The notes: generated by a model from the letters alone, not told the origin. 64,000 nt of DNA from Manis javanica (GCF_040802235.1 NC_133161.1:45559001-45623000), one strand, 5' to 3'. Shown: positions 1-13,200, counted from the stretch's first letter. A program made the numbers and translations.

Positions 1-2165
1 AGAGATGGGAAGAGTATTTGGGCTGACAAAGTCAACAACCACCATTCATGGTGGCTTATAGTTACTGAGAGTTGTGTCCAGGCTTGGCTGGGCTTTCAGT
101 GATGATGAACTTAGGATGTTCTTTTAGGTGGGGTGGCCGTTCTGGTTGTCTCACTATAGTTGCTAAGGGGGATTGGGGGAGGCTTGAGGATGATGTAGCT
201 ACCTATCCCCTCCTGAGTCCTCCTGTTGAGTGGTTATTTAACACAAGCTGCTGCAGAAAGCCACTCTAAAATTTTACCATGTGGTCTCACCTCTACCTAC
301 TATAGAAACTTTTCATCAGACCTGACATGGCTGAGATACCCAAGGTGATTTGGAGCTTGACCAAAAGAAATGTAGTGCGAATAAAATACAGAGGCCTGCT
401 TTCGTTATTGTGGGCCAAAGGTCACAGATAACCAAGCTGGCCTTATGCCCTTACCCAGCCATTGTGGAGTGGGAAACACAGTGGCTACTTCTAGGAGGGG
501 ACATTGGCCTTAGTCCAGCACCTCAGAGAGGGGCCAACCCCTACTAGAGCGTAGTCTTAGCCAATGGGGTCTTTCACAATTGTGATGCTTCTGAGTCACC
601 ACTAGAGGGTGCAGCAGCTCTCCGCGGCACAGACTGGCAGCCATTAAACAGGGCTGGGATGCTCCCATCAGGCAGGGGTGGTCTTGTAGAGTTGAAACCC
701 AAATAATAGCAGGAGACAGATTCTTTGTGCAATTGGAATTTTGTGTAGGGAAAGCCCAGAAAAGGGCAAAGAGTCTGCTGACACAGCATTGGTGACTTTT
801 CTCTACTCATATTAACAGTTTGAAATAAGTTGTTGGATTTTGAGCAGGGGGTGGGGGTGGGGGCGGTGTTTGTCTTTAGATGCTCCTGACACTGCTTTTG
901 AAAATGCTTGTCATTGTGTGGATAATTTCTTGACCAGGGATTGCTTTTCTAAAGGCTATATGGGGAAAATGAATATTCTAGCTGAACTCAGAAAATAATG
1001 TTGAAAGGTCATTGTGTAAAAATCGGTTCCTAAAATATCACTTGTGTACTCATTAAGACTTTGAGGTGGGGGCTGCACATGCCTTGTGCAGAAAGAAGAC
1101 ATGACCATAAAGGGAAGGACCCCTCCCCCACACCCATGACCCATAATCAAACATAAGCTGCTTCATCTTGTCTAGTAAAACAGGATTTACCATAGATAAA
1201 GACAACCCTCATGCTTACGGGGGGGCAGGGCTCCAGCAAAAGTAAATTAGCAAAGCAGAAGTCATATTCTTTCATGTTTAGAGGTGGTTTGGAACTTTAG
1301 GTAGAACAAGGGTATATTTGAAGGGTATAATTGAAGGGTAATTCTTTAGTGCCTGGTAACAGAAGGTGCAGTGTTATTATTAGAGTCTTTCTTACAAGCT
1401 ATCTAACAGAGCAGATGTATGCCTATTAGATATTAGCAGTGAAGTTCCTTCACTATTGGGTGAATTTTAGGTATAAAAAATAATTATCAACCAGGCAAAC
1501 TACTTTGCCTCCTAACTTATGTCGTCCCACATTGGTGCAGGTGTTCCACAGCTCCGGCTGGCCCAGTAGGGAAGCCATGTGGGCCCAGGGCATCTGTTAG
1601 GGAGCCACTCACTGCCTTCTGACTGAAGAGCAGTGCAACCATTTATGGGGAAGGTCTTCAGCTGAGCTTTCAGCGTTAGGTCGGGAGCACATAGAGGGAG
1701 GAGAGAGGAGAGCATATCTACCTGGCCATTCTTAGGTGAAGGGGAGGAGTGGCAGGTCACAGGTGCATGCTGTTAGAGCATTACTCTGTGCTTCCCTGTA
1801 GCTGTGGCCTTTCATCCCACACAGTCCTACATCCCAGCTCCCCTCCCATGGCTTATGTCAAGTGTGCTTTTTCTGATTGACTTCAAACATTCCAAAATGT
1901 CAGATGCAGATTTCTCATGGGAATAAATATGTACATGTTTGCAATCATGCTGTGAGAAGTTAAGTGTGTGAGCTGGAAAATGCTATTGGCAGGGAATAAT
2001 AAGAAAGAAAATCTTTCTGTCTCCTGCAGTGGGAACTGACTGTGTAGTCTTAACAGCATTTTGTAAAATATCTACAAATGAGATTACTTCCCTAACCAGT
2101 GCTTGCCCTTGGAATCGACTCTAAATACATCAAGTATACAATAAAAATACTGAAATGAATGTCCA
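1..2165 (+). other. Probable 3' UTR of a convergent plus-strand gene (SCRN1 by synteny)
   Basis: No convincing coding exon or recognisable repeat is visible in this stretch. It ends with a canonical AATAAA hexamer at 2140-2145, followed about 20 bases later by a T/G-rich stretch, as expected at a plus-strand cleavage site. In human 7p14.3 the gene converging on the WIPF3 3' end is SCRN1, a few kb away. That distance fits the gap between 2165 and the inferred WIPF3 end near 5075. The identity is an inference from remembered gene order; the SCRN1 protein itself is not seen here. Confidence 0.35.
2140..2145 (+). promoter_or_regulatory. Candidate polyadenylation signal AATAAA
   Basis: Canonical hexamer on the plus strand. 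The following 40 bases include a G/T-rich run (ggcctcttgtgtttc). It lies just before the first L1 of the intergenic gap, so it is the most natural 3' end for any transcript entering from the left. Confidence 0.4.
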
Positions 2166-2312
2166 GTGGCCTCTTGTGTTTCATGAATAAATGTGGGCAT
2201 CAGTCACAACATAGAAAATGTATGAAGGGGGATATATTTTTTGATTGGAATCTTCAGAAAACCCAATCAATTCAGTCCTACATTTTATACTGTCCCATTT
2301 GTAAAAAATAAA

Positions 2313-3052
2313 TACAAAACCACAATGAGATACTACCTCACACCCATCAGGATGGTTACTATAAGAAAAAAAAACAGAAAATAATGTGTGGGTGAGGATG
2401 TGGAGAAATCCACACAATATTGGTGGGAAGAGAAAATGGTGCAGCCAGTACAGAAAAAATATGGCAGTTCCTCAAAAAATTAAAAACATAGAGGTAGCAT
2501 ATAATCCAGCAATTCCACTTCTGAGTATAAACCTGGAGGGATTGAAAGCAAGGTCTCCAAGAGATACTTCTATACCCATGTTCATAGCAGCATTATACAC
2601 AATAACCAAAAGGTAGAAGAAGCCCATGTGTCCCTTGATGGATTAATGGATAAACAAAATGAGGTCTATCCACACAATGGAATATTATTCAGCTTTGAAA
2701 AAGGAAGGAAATTCTGACAGATGCTGTAGCATGGATGAACCTTGTGGGCATGATTTCACTTAGCCTGGATGCTAAGAACTATATGATTCTACTTATATGA
2801 GGTAGCAAGAGTTGTCAAACTTATAGAGCCAGAAAGTAAAATGTCATTTGTCATGGGTTGGGGAGAATGGGAATGAGTTAGTGTTTAATAGGTACAGGGC
2901 TTCAATTTTGTAAGATGATGAAAGAGTTCTGGAGATGGTTGCACAACATGTGAATGCACTTACCACCACCGAACTGTACATTTAAAATTGGTTAAGATAA
3001 CAAATTTGTGTTATGTGTATTGTACCACAATTAAACAAAAACAAAAAACATT
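2313..3052 (+). mobile_element. L1 retrotransposon, 3' end (old, 5'-truncated)
   Basis: The segment opens in the L1 ORF2 C-terminal region (ACAATGAGATACTACCTCAC motif). It carries decayed ORF2 protein text such as YNPAIPLLSI and IPMFIAALYTI, then a 3' UTR ending in an A-rich tail. Frameshifts and stops make it a fossil. It occupies the intergenic gap between the two convergent genes. Confidence 0.85.
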
Positions 3053-3430
3053 CTAGAAACAGAAGTCTAGATCATCAGAATGGCTGGTGCCATCTATGCC
3101 AAGCATCTTTACTTTAAAGCCATAGTAGCTCCATAGGGGAAAAGGATGCCATTTAAGATAAAAGCTAGCTCTCTCCGCTCGCTCTTGTGACCTAGAAATG
3201 CCAGATTTGCTTCCATGATGTTGTCTCCACCTTGACAGGAAAAATGCAACTGAATGTTTTATTCATGAAAATAGACTTAAGTCACTGGCAACAAGTGACC
3301 TAGATCAAGGTCAGAGTAAATGACTACCCCATTTATATCACAAAGAACTGCTAACTCTTTAAACTTTATTCTCAGCTTCTTTCTTCATAAACATAATGTA
3401 CTCCTGCCAAGCTGCAAGGGGACAGAGTTT

Positions 3431-3849
3431 GCCAGGCTGCTGTAACAAAGCACCACACACCGATGGCTCACACAGCAGAAATGTATTATCTTACAGTCTG
3501 GAGGCTGGAAGTCTGAGAAGGTGTCCCTGGGGATGGGGCCTTCTGAAGGGAGACTCTGCCCCGTGCTCCTCACCTGGCTTCTGGTGGTGTGCTGGCAATC
3601 TTCATCATTCCTTGGCCTGTAAGAGCATCATCCTAAATTCTGTCTTCATCTTTGTGTAGCATTCTTCTTGTGTGTCTGTGTTCAAATCTCCCCTTTTTAT
3701 AAGGACACCAGTCATTTGGATTAGGGGTCCACCCTACTTCAGTATGACTTCATCTTGACTAATTATATCAACCCTATTCCCAAATATGTATTCTGGGGTT
3801 AGGACTTTAGCATGTGAATTTTTGGAGGACACAATTCAATCTACAGCAG
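3431..3849 (-). mobile_element. MaLR-type LTR (MLT1/MST-like), solitary
   Basis: Read on the plus strand it shows the reverse complement of a MaLR LTR. It starts with the ctgctgtaacaaagcacc block, then cagtctggaggctggaagtc, the ataaggacaccagtcat block, and a final acacaattcaatct block. No internal retroviral genes flank it. It is one of two similar LTRs in the window (see 57461-57838). Confidence 0.75.
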
Positions 3850-5074
3850 AATAGGTTCATGAAGGATGCCCAAACCCCCTAAGGCACAGGATGAGAATTT
3901 GGAATGAGCTTATGGAGCCCATAGCCCTTCCCATGAAGTTGCTCCCCTCGCCCTTCTCAACATCACCTCTCCCACCCTTAACTCTTAACTCCATCAGGGG
4001 TGCCTAAAATTATGGCTACTTCACTACCTTCCAGAGTTGCTGGCTTTGAATTTCAGCATCCACATTGTCAGGTACCTTGGGCCACTGCTTTTCTTCTCTA
4101 CTCAGTGTGGCCCTTTTGGTCATTAAGGAGCTTATTTGTACCTCCAATAATAAGAGAACAGGTAAAACAAGTCAGGCCCTTAACTAATTCAGACACAAAG
4201 TGTGTAGTGGCTAACTTTGAAATGAGTTTCTAGATGAAACTATATTTCGGGAACATCTATGGATTTTAATTATTGATCCCTCCTTGGGGAGGAGTGCAAT
4301 GTGGTCTGAGCAGCTCAGCAAACTCTGAACAAGTCTGCTTGTGATGGAGCGTGGAATAAACAAAGTGTTTGTACCCTAGAGTGTGGGGTGTGCCGACACC
4401 TGGGTGTGTTGTGGCCCAAGAGTTGAGGGCTTGTCTAGGTGCTATGTCACTGCATCTTCACCACTCTGTCCTTAGGTACACATTTGTATGCCCATTTTAC
4501 AGATGAGGAAACAGGCAAAGACTGGTTAAGTAATTCATATTCCCCAAGTCATTAAGAGGTAAAATAGAGATTCAGATCCATGTTTGCTCCTCAGCCAGCT
4601 TATCCAGGAGGTAACCTCATATCCCCTGTGCCACGTTCCAGAGAAGGCACTGGACAACACTGCAGCAGAGAGCAGACGATAGTGCCCCAGAGGAGAATCT
4701 GAGGGGGGCTGCTAAGTGTGCTCGAGGTTGAAAGTTGCTCCATTTTAAGTGAGAGGAATTTATAAACAATACTCTTTGCCCCTTTTGTTTTAATTAAACT
4801 GAATATAATGTTATCTACTTTAAAAAAATGCATTTGACAAAGTTTTCCCTTGGTTGGTTTTTCCAAATACCTATTAGTTGAGTTAGCTACAAAATCCAGG
4901 AAACATTATGTAGTTTAGTTAGAAATGTCTGCTCAAAAAAGAAAAACCATTTCTAACACAGTACGTTATGGCATCTGTTGGGTCGTGTGTAAATACCCCT
5001 TCTGCTGTCATTCTTAGGAGCCCTTCAATTGGTGCCAGTGACAGTGCATGAGTTTAAACAAGGAAGTTACCAGG
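3850..5074. other. Intergenic remainder between convergent genes
   Basis: This holds a reverse MIR fragment (about 4440-4585) and otherwise unremarkable AT-rich sequence. No ORF with coding character, promoter or RNA gene was recognised. It lies between the candidate plus-strand poly(A) site near 2165 and the minus-strand site near 5075. Confidence 0.5.
4440..4585 (-). repeat. MIR SINE fragment
   Basis: The motif cattttacagatgaggaaac is the reverse complement of the conserved MIR core (tttcctcatctgtaaaatg). It is followed by gttaagtaattcat, matching the reverse of the aagttacttaac part. Typical ancient, diverged MIR. Confidence 0.75.
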
Positions 5075-7228
5075 GGCATTTCCACATTAAAGTTTATTAG
5101 ATACAAAGAAATAAGCCTACAGAGGGAACATCAATAAATAGAAAATAGATGGGAAATGCTGGGGGAGTCACAGATGACATCAGTGAGAATATCAGGATGG
5201 TTGGGGGCTGCGACCATGAGCTCACGGTCTACAGGCTAAACCTTTGTCCCGCCACACACGAGTTCAAAGCGCAAAGTCAGTGATAGGTCTCAAGGAGTGA
5301 CGGACACCAGATTCCTGAGAGTTCTCCCTAACTGCGATCTCTGGTTTATGCTCATCCCTTCCCTCTGCCCTTGAGTAGTTTTATTTTAATTTCTATCTCA
5401 GCAGTGCAGTACAGGAATGTATAAACACCTCATCAGGGCAGGCTGTCTACTCTGAAGGTGGATTTGCTTTTGTCAAGGGCCTTCTGAATCATGATAATTA
5501 AAACCCTTGTAATTACTTTATGTAACTGGGAGGGAGGTGGAGTGGATAATGTTATAAAAGAAATTCTGACCTTTCGAGAATCTTCCAGAGCCAATAAAAT
5601 GAGTCGGCTATGCCCATAGCTGATGACCTGCACATGCATCTTTCCGGTGAGTTAGCTGCTACAGTTCAGCATGTTTTACTCCCCAGTGGGCACTTGGCCT
5701 TGCTCGGCGCTTCTCTCTGGAGTAAGCAAGCACACCAGTAACGTGGGCCACCACCTCAGGCTCTAGACCACGGCGAGGCGTCCGAGCAGTCACAGAGCTA
5801 GAGCCCTCCTAGCCACTATGTTTTCTGGACGGCGTGGGCTGGACATGCTGCCCGAGGTATGAGCACGAGTGGTTGTGGTTGTTCCAAAAGAAGCATTGTT
5901 CACTGCTCTTGTGGCTTCTTCCACCCTCTTCCTTGAATCTGTGGCTAGTTTGAGCACAGGCAAGGGCTCGATCTGTTTCTTTCAGTTTTCTGTCCTCCTC
6001 TGTCACAGCTTCCCCTCCAAGGATGTGGAGCACTGGGGTCAGGCAGCAGGCAAAAACACACTTCACTTTCCTTGCCAGCTCAAGAAAAAGGCGTGAGAAG
6101 AGCACTGAGAGTCTGTCTGGCCAGCTGCACACTCAAGGCTGGCTGAGCCCACACACTCCTTCCCCCAGAGATGCCCTCACGGGGAACAGGGCACTCTCAG
6201 ACCACCTGGCTTCTCTTTAGCTCAGAAGGGAGCTAGGTTTTGCCTGATAGGTGGTCCCAGGTTTCCGGAGGATTGGGGTGGGACACCAGATTTTATGTTT
6301 CAGTCTATACTTTTTTGTGTCATCATTTTCCATGGAAATCCAGTATGTGGGGGAGAAAAAAAAAGGCCTCAGGAATAGAATCAGTAATTTACTATAATAA
6401 TGAATTAAACATGCTTCTAACTTGGAGGGAAAAATACCAAAATCTCATAAAGCTCACCTCAGCCTGGCTGTTAGGATGGGGCTGGGGCCTGGGAGGGGAC
6501 AGGAGGAAGGTCATGGAAACTTGGGTAGGAGAGGTACTGTAAACAGTGAGAGCGTTGGCCACTTGTAGGGTCATTTCAGTAACAAAAGGGGCCCTGTGGC
6601 TGGCATTGGAGGGCCAAGCCCACTCTTGCCTTTATTTTGCATTGTATTTACATTAGGCAGCAAAAAAAAAAATCCCTGTACTGCAAAATGGAAGCGAGAC
6701 ATGGCATCTCGTTCACTGGAGGCTGTGTGGCATTGTCTGGGTGTGGGAACACACTACTCTCTGAGCTGCGTCATTTATAAGGCATTATTTGGTTCGATTT
6801 TGTAGTTTGTGTGATGAGAATAAAAATCATGCCAAGAAGAAGCCACTGTGGATACTATGACTTTGGGACTACTTGCAGACTAAGGAATCTTCTAAAAACG
6901 GTTCAGGACCTAGGAAGGGCCAGCCTGCACATGTATTTACAGTGGTGGAATGGACACTATCAGGTGGGGACAGGGCTCTATCTGTACTGACAGACAAATG
7001 CCAAGATGCATTTTTAAAAATGGAGATACGATGTGTATGGTTTTTTAAAATTATTGACTACAATACTGATTTAAAGCCTGTGCAAACCACGTATTTACAA
7101 TAAATAAATGCTCCATTCAGAGCCTGTATGTCAGCTGAATTACATCGTAAGTATGGTGAGGACAGACACATTCTGTCTGTGACATGGAACCCCAGGTGGC
7201 TCACAGGATGTTGGCTTCATCTGTCTTC
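5075..7228 (-). other. WIPF3: WIPF3 3' UTR (inferred extent)
   Basis: This follows directly after the TGA at 7231-7229 on the minus strand. I see no interspersed repeat in it, unlike the surrounding introns, and part of it (about 5200-6240) is unusually rich in CpG for this window. Both fit a conserved untranslated region. Three AATAAA hexamers on the minus strand (6636, 5385, 5098) are candidate ends; the distal one gives a UTR of about 2.15 kb. A 107-codon open frame at 6132-5809 is considered chance. Confidence 0.6.
5093..5098 (-). promoter_or_regulatory. Candidate distal polyadenylation signal of WIPF3
   Basis: TTTATT on the plus strand reads AATAAA on the minus strand. It is the most distal such hexamer before the intergenic repeats. 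Other minus-strand AATAAA sites lie at 5380-5385 and 6631-6636, so alternative 3' ends are possible. Use of any of them is inferred. Confidence 0.4.
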
Positions 7229-7252
7229 TCACCGGAGTGTCTTTAGAGATAA
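7229..7252 (-). CDS. WIPF3: WIPF3 terminal coding exon (LSLKTLR-stop)
   Basis: Acceptor ccacag on the minus strand is followed by TTA TCT CTA AAG ACA CTC CGG TGA, giving LSLKTLR and stop. This is the C-terminal heptapeptide I recall for human WIPF3. The preceding exon ends at a codon boundary after NSQ, so the join NSQ-LSLKTLR is in frame. The exon continues as 3' UTR. The match is short but exact, in the right order, with a good acceptor, so I regard it as secure. Confidence 0.88.
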   Translation of the reverse strand, partial: LSLKTLR

Positions 7253-10200
7253 CTGTGGAAACATGACAACATTACCAGGTTGTGTTGGAAGACTCACTAC
7301 ACATAAATGGCGCCCCCCCCAATCTTGCCCCAGAAGTGGGAAGCTTTCCCTCATTCATGGAAGGCTGCCAGGCGTATGGCCCATCACATGCAAGGAGGTG
7401 ATTTTTATCCACAGACTTGTGGGTGGAAAAGGGATGAAATGGGACATACAGCTGATGGTAGGTTAGATGGGACCTAATGCCATTTCATAAACATTTATGG
7501 GACCAAGCACTAGCAGATTCACTTGACAGAAAACTCAAGAAAAGCAAAGAACTTGCTGGAGATCCTCAGATAAGGCAATGGAAAAGATAGAAAGGGTCCC
7601 AGACCTTCAGATTTCTGGTCCAGGGCTCCCACACTGCAAGGACCACCATGAAAGAAGAGTGCCCCCGAGGGCATTGTTTGTTGTAATTTCTATGAGCAAT
7701 TGCTTTTTGTCTCATTGAAGTGAAAATGAATTAAGCTGGTGCTCAGCAAGACATAAAGATCTCGACCATGGGATGCCCAAGGGAGACTTTACCATCCACC
7801 CCTGACTTTATGGGCTTGGGTGATGTAGGTGTGTGCCTGCTATGAAGCCAGGGACCAGATACGGCACAATGTTCCATCCTGCTCGCAACGAGTGAAGGTG
7901 AGGGTGACTCCTGTCCTGGCAATTCTAACATGCCAGGAAAAGCAGTGAGGTATGGTGGAAGGAGCACTGGACAAGGAGTCAGAGGTCTGAGCATGTGACC
8001 CTGGACAAGTTTCTTAACCCCTAGAGCTTTATTTTCTAGTCTGACAAAATGATTTTAAAGGAATTGCTCCAGCTTACATCACAGTTACTAAAAGGGTCAA
8101 GTGAGATAACACAGGCAAGTCACGTGAAAAATGCAAAGAACTATATACCATAGGGGCTATTTTTTGATAGTTACTGTATTTTTCTGATCACAGGAGTAAC
8201 ATATTCATTGTAGGAAGTTCAGAAATTGCAGAAATGCACTAGGAAGAAAGTAAAAATCAGCCATCATCTCCCAGAGAAAATGCCTGTTTATTTTGTGTAT
8301 ACCCTTCCTGTCTTTTTTCCTATGCATATATACTTTGCTCTGCAATCATGCACCCAGTTTTGAGCTTGTGACCAACTGAGAACGGTTGGTTATTGCAATT
8401 CTTGAGTTAGCTATGGTTAGAAAAGGTGTGTGCGTGCTCGTCCTCCTTCAAGGAACCTAGTCCCTTCCTTCTTATGTCACCTTCCTTGAGGTTCCCTACA
8501 GCTGCAGAAGGGCCCAATTTAACAGCAGCCACCCTCGTTGACCTTTAGAACTCTGAAAAGGAGGAGGCTAGGGTAGGACTGAATGTGTGTTCTTGAAGAA
8601 GAAACAAAGGGAGATGAGATCCTACGCTGCCCAGTGAGAGGCGTCACCGCCACCCAGCTAGGCAACACTGTACAAGTCGCCTGTGTGAGGATGAGGGCCT
8701 TTCCTCAGAGACTCTGTCACCTGGGTTCCTTACCCAGCTTTCCTCTAGCCACCAAGACTTCAATTGGGATTAACTTTGGCCAAAATAAATAATAATGCTG
8801 GTGGGGGAAAAACCTTGAGGGTGCCATGAAGCCAAGTATTCTATGTGAAACCATGTATTCTCTAGGTGAGAGAGAACAAGGAGTTGTGTCTTCTGCTAGA
8901 GTTTTCCTCTCAGGCTTCTCAAGCCACTGTAATGAGGGAAGAAGGGAGTGACTGTTGTGGGAGAATCCCAGAGGGGCTCAGGGCTGCCCACCTTGCTTCT
9001 GTGTGTAGTGGTGATTCCAGAGAAGCCCCCCTTCCACCCTTCAGATAATGAAATTGTGTTTCATTGCAGCTGGAACCAAAAGTACACTAGGTGGCTTTCC
9101 CTGAGGGGAAAAAGTCAGGAAAAATGTAAAGATGTTAGGCAGAAAGCACTCCCTGAACATTTCTGTGCTCCTTGAGAATTCCTGGTTTTATATTCAGAGA
9201 CCCGAGGGACGCATTACCTGAGAATTTCTGCCTTTGTTATCATCGGAGCTCTGCCCGGCTGCCTCAGCGTGGAGCCAGGGGCCAGGAGTACGGCCTGAAA
9301 GAAACAGGAACGATCTCACCATCTACTGGCTTGGGTCCTTCAGAGACACTCTGGCTCAACCGGCACGCAGAGAAACAGCAAAGGGCCTGAGGGTAACATG
9401 AGCCGGTCAATCTGAAACGGGCAGCCTCCTGTGTTTCCCACTCCCTGCTTCTATGCCACAGACTGTGGACACGGGGGCAGCATGCTGGGAGGAGAACAGG
9501 TGATAAAAGCCTGCCACCTGGATGCACGTGAGAGCCTCTTAGCTCAAAACAAACCATCTCCAGACTTGCTCATCTGTCCAGTTCGCCACGTGCCAAGCAC
9601 CATGCTAGGGTTGGTTAAACAAACGAGTAAGAGATAAGTATATGCTGACGTAAATCAGGCTCTATTCCATGGGGAGTCAACTCATTCTCTAAAGTATGTT
9701 TAAATATTACACAAGTTATATATCAATATAGTGTCATAATGAAGAATTCAAAGAACACAGAAGAAGGTAACAGAAAAAACCCCACACCCAACCTAAAGTG
9801 CTCCTTCTCTGCCTGCCCCTCCTTCTCATTCCGATTTTCTTTAAGTCACCACGGCTAGAAGTCTGGTGTTCAGCTTCCCTGATCTTTTTCTTCTTGGCCC
9901 TTACTTACGTATACATGTATGCACGCAGGTACATGGTTTGGTTGGTCTGGCCTAGTTTTAAACCTATATCCCTAGGCTTCCTGAACTTCTCCTGTGAGTC
10001 AGGTATTCTGTATGGTATCCCGATGTCTCTGCCCTGCTTCCGTTGAGGACTGGGATTTAAATAACTATGTCCCAAGCCCTCCGAACAACTCAGGCTGCTG
10101 TGGTATTTACAAAGCAACATAAAAGCAGATACATTCATCATGGATTATTTATAATAGTCAAAAATTGATAGTAACCTGTGTTCAACAAAAGTATTTAGAA

Positions 10201-13200
10201 AATCTAGGGTTCATTACCATCTGATGGAGTACTAAGCAACTGTTTGAATGTTTATAAAGACTCAAGTAATTTGGGGTGATGTTTGAAGTGTAGGAGAAGA
10301 AAGAAAGCAGGCTAGAATGTAAACATATAAATATAGAAAATATTTAGAATGTCTAACCTCAAACTTTTAAAAAGTCATAAATATAAATAATATACTAAAC
10401 CGGTTCCTCCTCAATTTACAGTCTTTTTTTAAATCACAAGAAGTACTTTTCTAACAGTAGACTCATAGACACTGAGAAGTGAATGGTGGTTACTGTTGGG
10501 GAGGAGTTGGGGTGGGTGGGTGGGGAAAGGGGGTTAGGAGGCACAAAAATTCTCAATCATCACATAAGTTGGTCATGGGGATAGTAGTAAAGCATGGAGA
10601 ATATAGCCAATGATTCTGTAACATCTTATGTTGACAGATAGTAACCGCACCAGTGAGGGTGAGGGTTTAATAATATGGTAACTTTGAACCACTGTGTTGT
10701 ATACTTGAAACCAATATTAGGTTGTATATCAACTATACTTTCCATTAAAACAAAATAAGTATTTTTAAAGTTTTCTGCAATGAACATATAAGTCATCTTA
10801 AAAATCTGCTAAGATACAATTTTTTAAAATGAACTATCACACAGATGGGTCTCTACAATTTATAAAACATTAATCCAGTGGGTATTGTAATTTTCATTAA
10901 AATATTTTTAAAAATTAATGAGTACATTTGTTCTAGGAGAAAGATGCTTTTGGGCAAATACATAGGGAATACTATATTTTTAACCCATTTATTAACTAAA
11001 AGAGACTGATATACAGCCCCTGAGCCAATTCAGTGTGGCAGTATGGCTTTGCAAGGATTGTTCTTTGATTCGAGAAACACCAGTCTATTAGAGAAAAGCC
11101 TTCTTCTGGGCCAGAGTTTCTTAACTTGGCTCTACTGACAGTGGGTTGGGTGAGTCTTTGCAGGGCAGTGCCTTTGTGGTGTAGGCTGTTCAGCAGCATC
11201 CCTGGTCTCTACCCATGCCCAGGCCTTTTGTAACAACAAAAAAAATGTCTTCGGGCAGTGCCAAATGTCACATGAGGGGCAGAATCCCAACTTTGGAGAA
11301 ACACTGGGCAGTGAAACAGGCTTCTGCACAGGTAAGTAGTGCCCACGAGTGTTCATAAATATGACTGGAAACCATAGCACAGCCAATGGACAATTAATTT
11401 CTTCATAAAACAGGAAGGAAAACACTCCATCTTGTAAAGGGAATTTTCCTGCTGTTAGAAGTGGGTGGCCGGGTGCTAGATAGGGTGACTCAGGGTGCTT
11501 TCAATTCAAATACCTCCTTAGAGGCTTTTCCCTTAGGAGATGCCACTAAAATCTCTTAGAATTCAAGAAGTGGAGCCACTCTGCTGGCCTAGTCCTTATG
11601 GGCTGTTTTCTCACAGAATAGTATTTCTGATTCACCAAACAGTGATTTTCAGACCTTTGGTATCACACTTACAGGAATAAATTTTTTTAACGTCTCTCCC
11701 CAGTCCTGTGCGTCGTCTGCACCCAGAGCAGCCTGAGTGGCCACTGCTATGGCCTCTGGGTTACCAGAGGCCCTGCCACACTGTCACTGTCAGCTGGGCT
11801 GCGGGAACTGCTGCTCAAGGCCCTTATGCCAAAGACCTCTGTGAACTGCGGGCTTAAAGAAGGAAGTCTGTGCTTGGGCTGAAGGAGCAGAGCTGAAGAC
11901 CAAGCTGGCTTCCAACTCTATTTTTTGTCATTTGTAAACCAAGCCAGCCTTGTACCTTTCCCTAGGCACAGAGATATTTTCATGTCAGAAAAAACACCCA
12001 TTCTGGAGCCAATGAACAGGAGAGTAAGTACTGCAGGAACTTGGAGAACGTCCCAAAGGGTTTACGAACTGGGCTGGGTATTAGAGCGGGTCTCTGACAG
12101 CCTCCTGGATTATCTGCCAGACTTGGAGTGCAATTCATGTGGGCTGGGAAGGTTGTTGGCAGAAGGTGGGCTCCTAGGGGAAGAACATCTACCCTCAGCT
12201 CTGGCCAGCACGGTTTCTCCAAGGTCTGGTCCACATGGCCTAAGGTGGAGAGCTAGCACAGTGTGGTGTTGGGAACACCAGACATGGAGCAGAGAACCAA
12301 AGCTTTGCCCCCGGCGGTGACCAGGGGCAGGTCATCCTACCTCTCTCTGGGTTTCTTCAGCTGTACATGAAGGAATTGGGCTGAACAACCTCAAGGTGCC
12401 TTTCCTATTGTAACACTGGAGGTCTCTCACAGTCTTGAAGTAAAAAAAAAATGACAGTAAAAAAATCATTTCACTGGAAATGATAATTTTAGTATTAGGC
12501 AGATCTAAACCTTATAAACTGCATATCTGGCCTTTCCTCTCCTTCCTCACTGTCAAGTCACAGTTCAGGTTGGTCTGAGACCCGTCATTCCTTCCTCAAC
12601 CACATCCTGCTTGTGCAGAACTTAGAGGGGTCGCCTGACATACCTCGGGCCTCAGACCAGGAGTGAGCTAGTCATAGTCACTCTCCCAATGATTTGGACT
12701 TTTAAAATTAGTTTTTAATGATTATTAAAAGTAATGTGTATTGTTAAACACTTGGACAAAATAAAGAAAATAAAAATCACCCAGCATTCCATTATTGAGT
12801 GAGAACCACTTTACACTTTAGGGACTGTTATTTCTAATCTCCTTTTCTCTGTATGTGTTAACTTCTTCTCCCTCTCCATACAGATTTACAGAATCATTTC
12901 TTTTTTAATTAAATTTTGGTCCTATTTTACATACTTTGAGTATATTGGGTTCTGTTTTGTTTTTACTTCTCAAGCTAGTGTTAGTATTTTGCCACATCAC
13001 CAAATATTCAACCACCCTATCTTCCTGATGCACAGCACTCCATCTCATGGCTCTGTCCTAATTCATTTAACCCCATTGCTGGAGATTTGTGCCATTCTCA
13101 AAGTTTTTATTCTGTAAATGGTTGAGCAATGTATATAGGTGTGGACACTTTTATTTATTAACTCAACAAGCAGTTATTGTGTGTCTGTGTGCCTGGCCCC

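Noticed and set aside
1650..1690. LKAQLKTF peptide resembling the WIPF3 tail
   Set aside because: Poor acceptor and only partial similarity; the exact LSLKTLR exon is at 7252.
5809..6132. 107-codon minus-strand ORF
   Set aside because: Lies in the inferred WIPF3 3' UTR and shows no domain; likely chance.
11925..12320. 131-codon plus-strand ORF
   Set aside because: Runs into a MIR-like repeat; no family resemblance or splice support.
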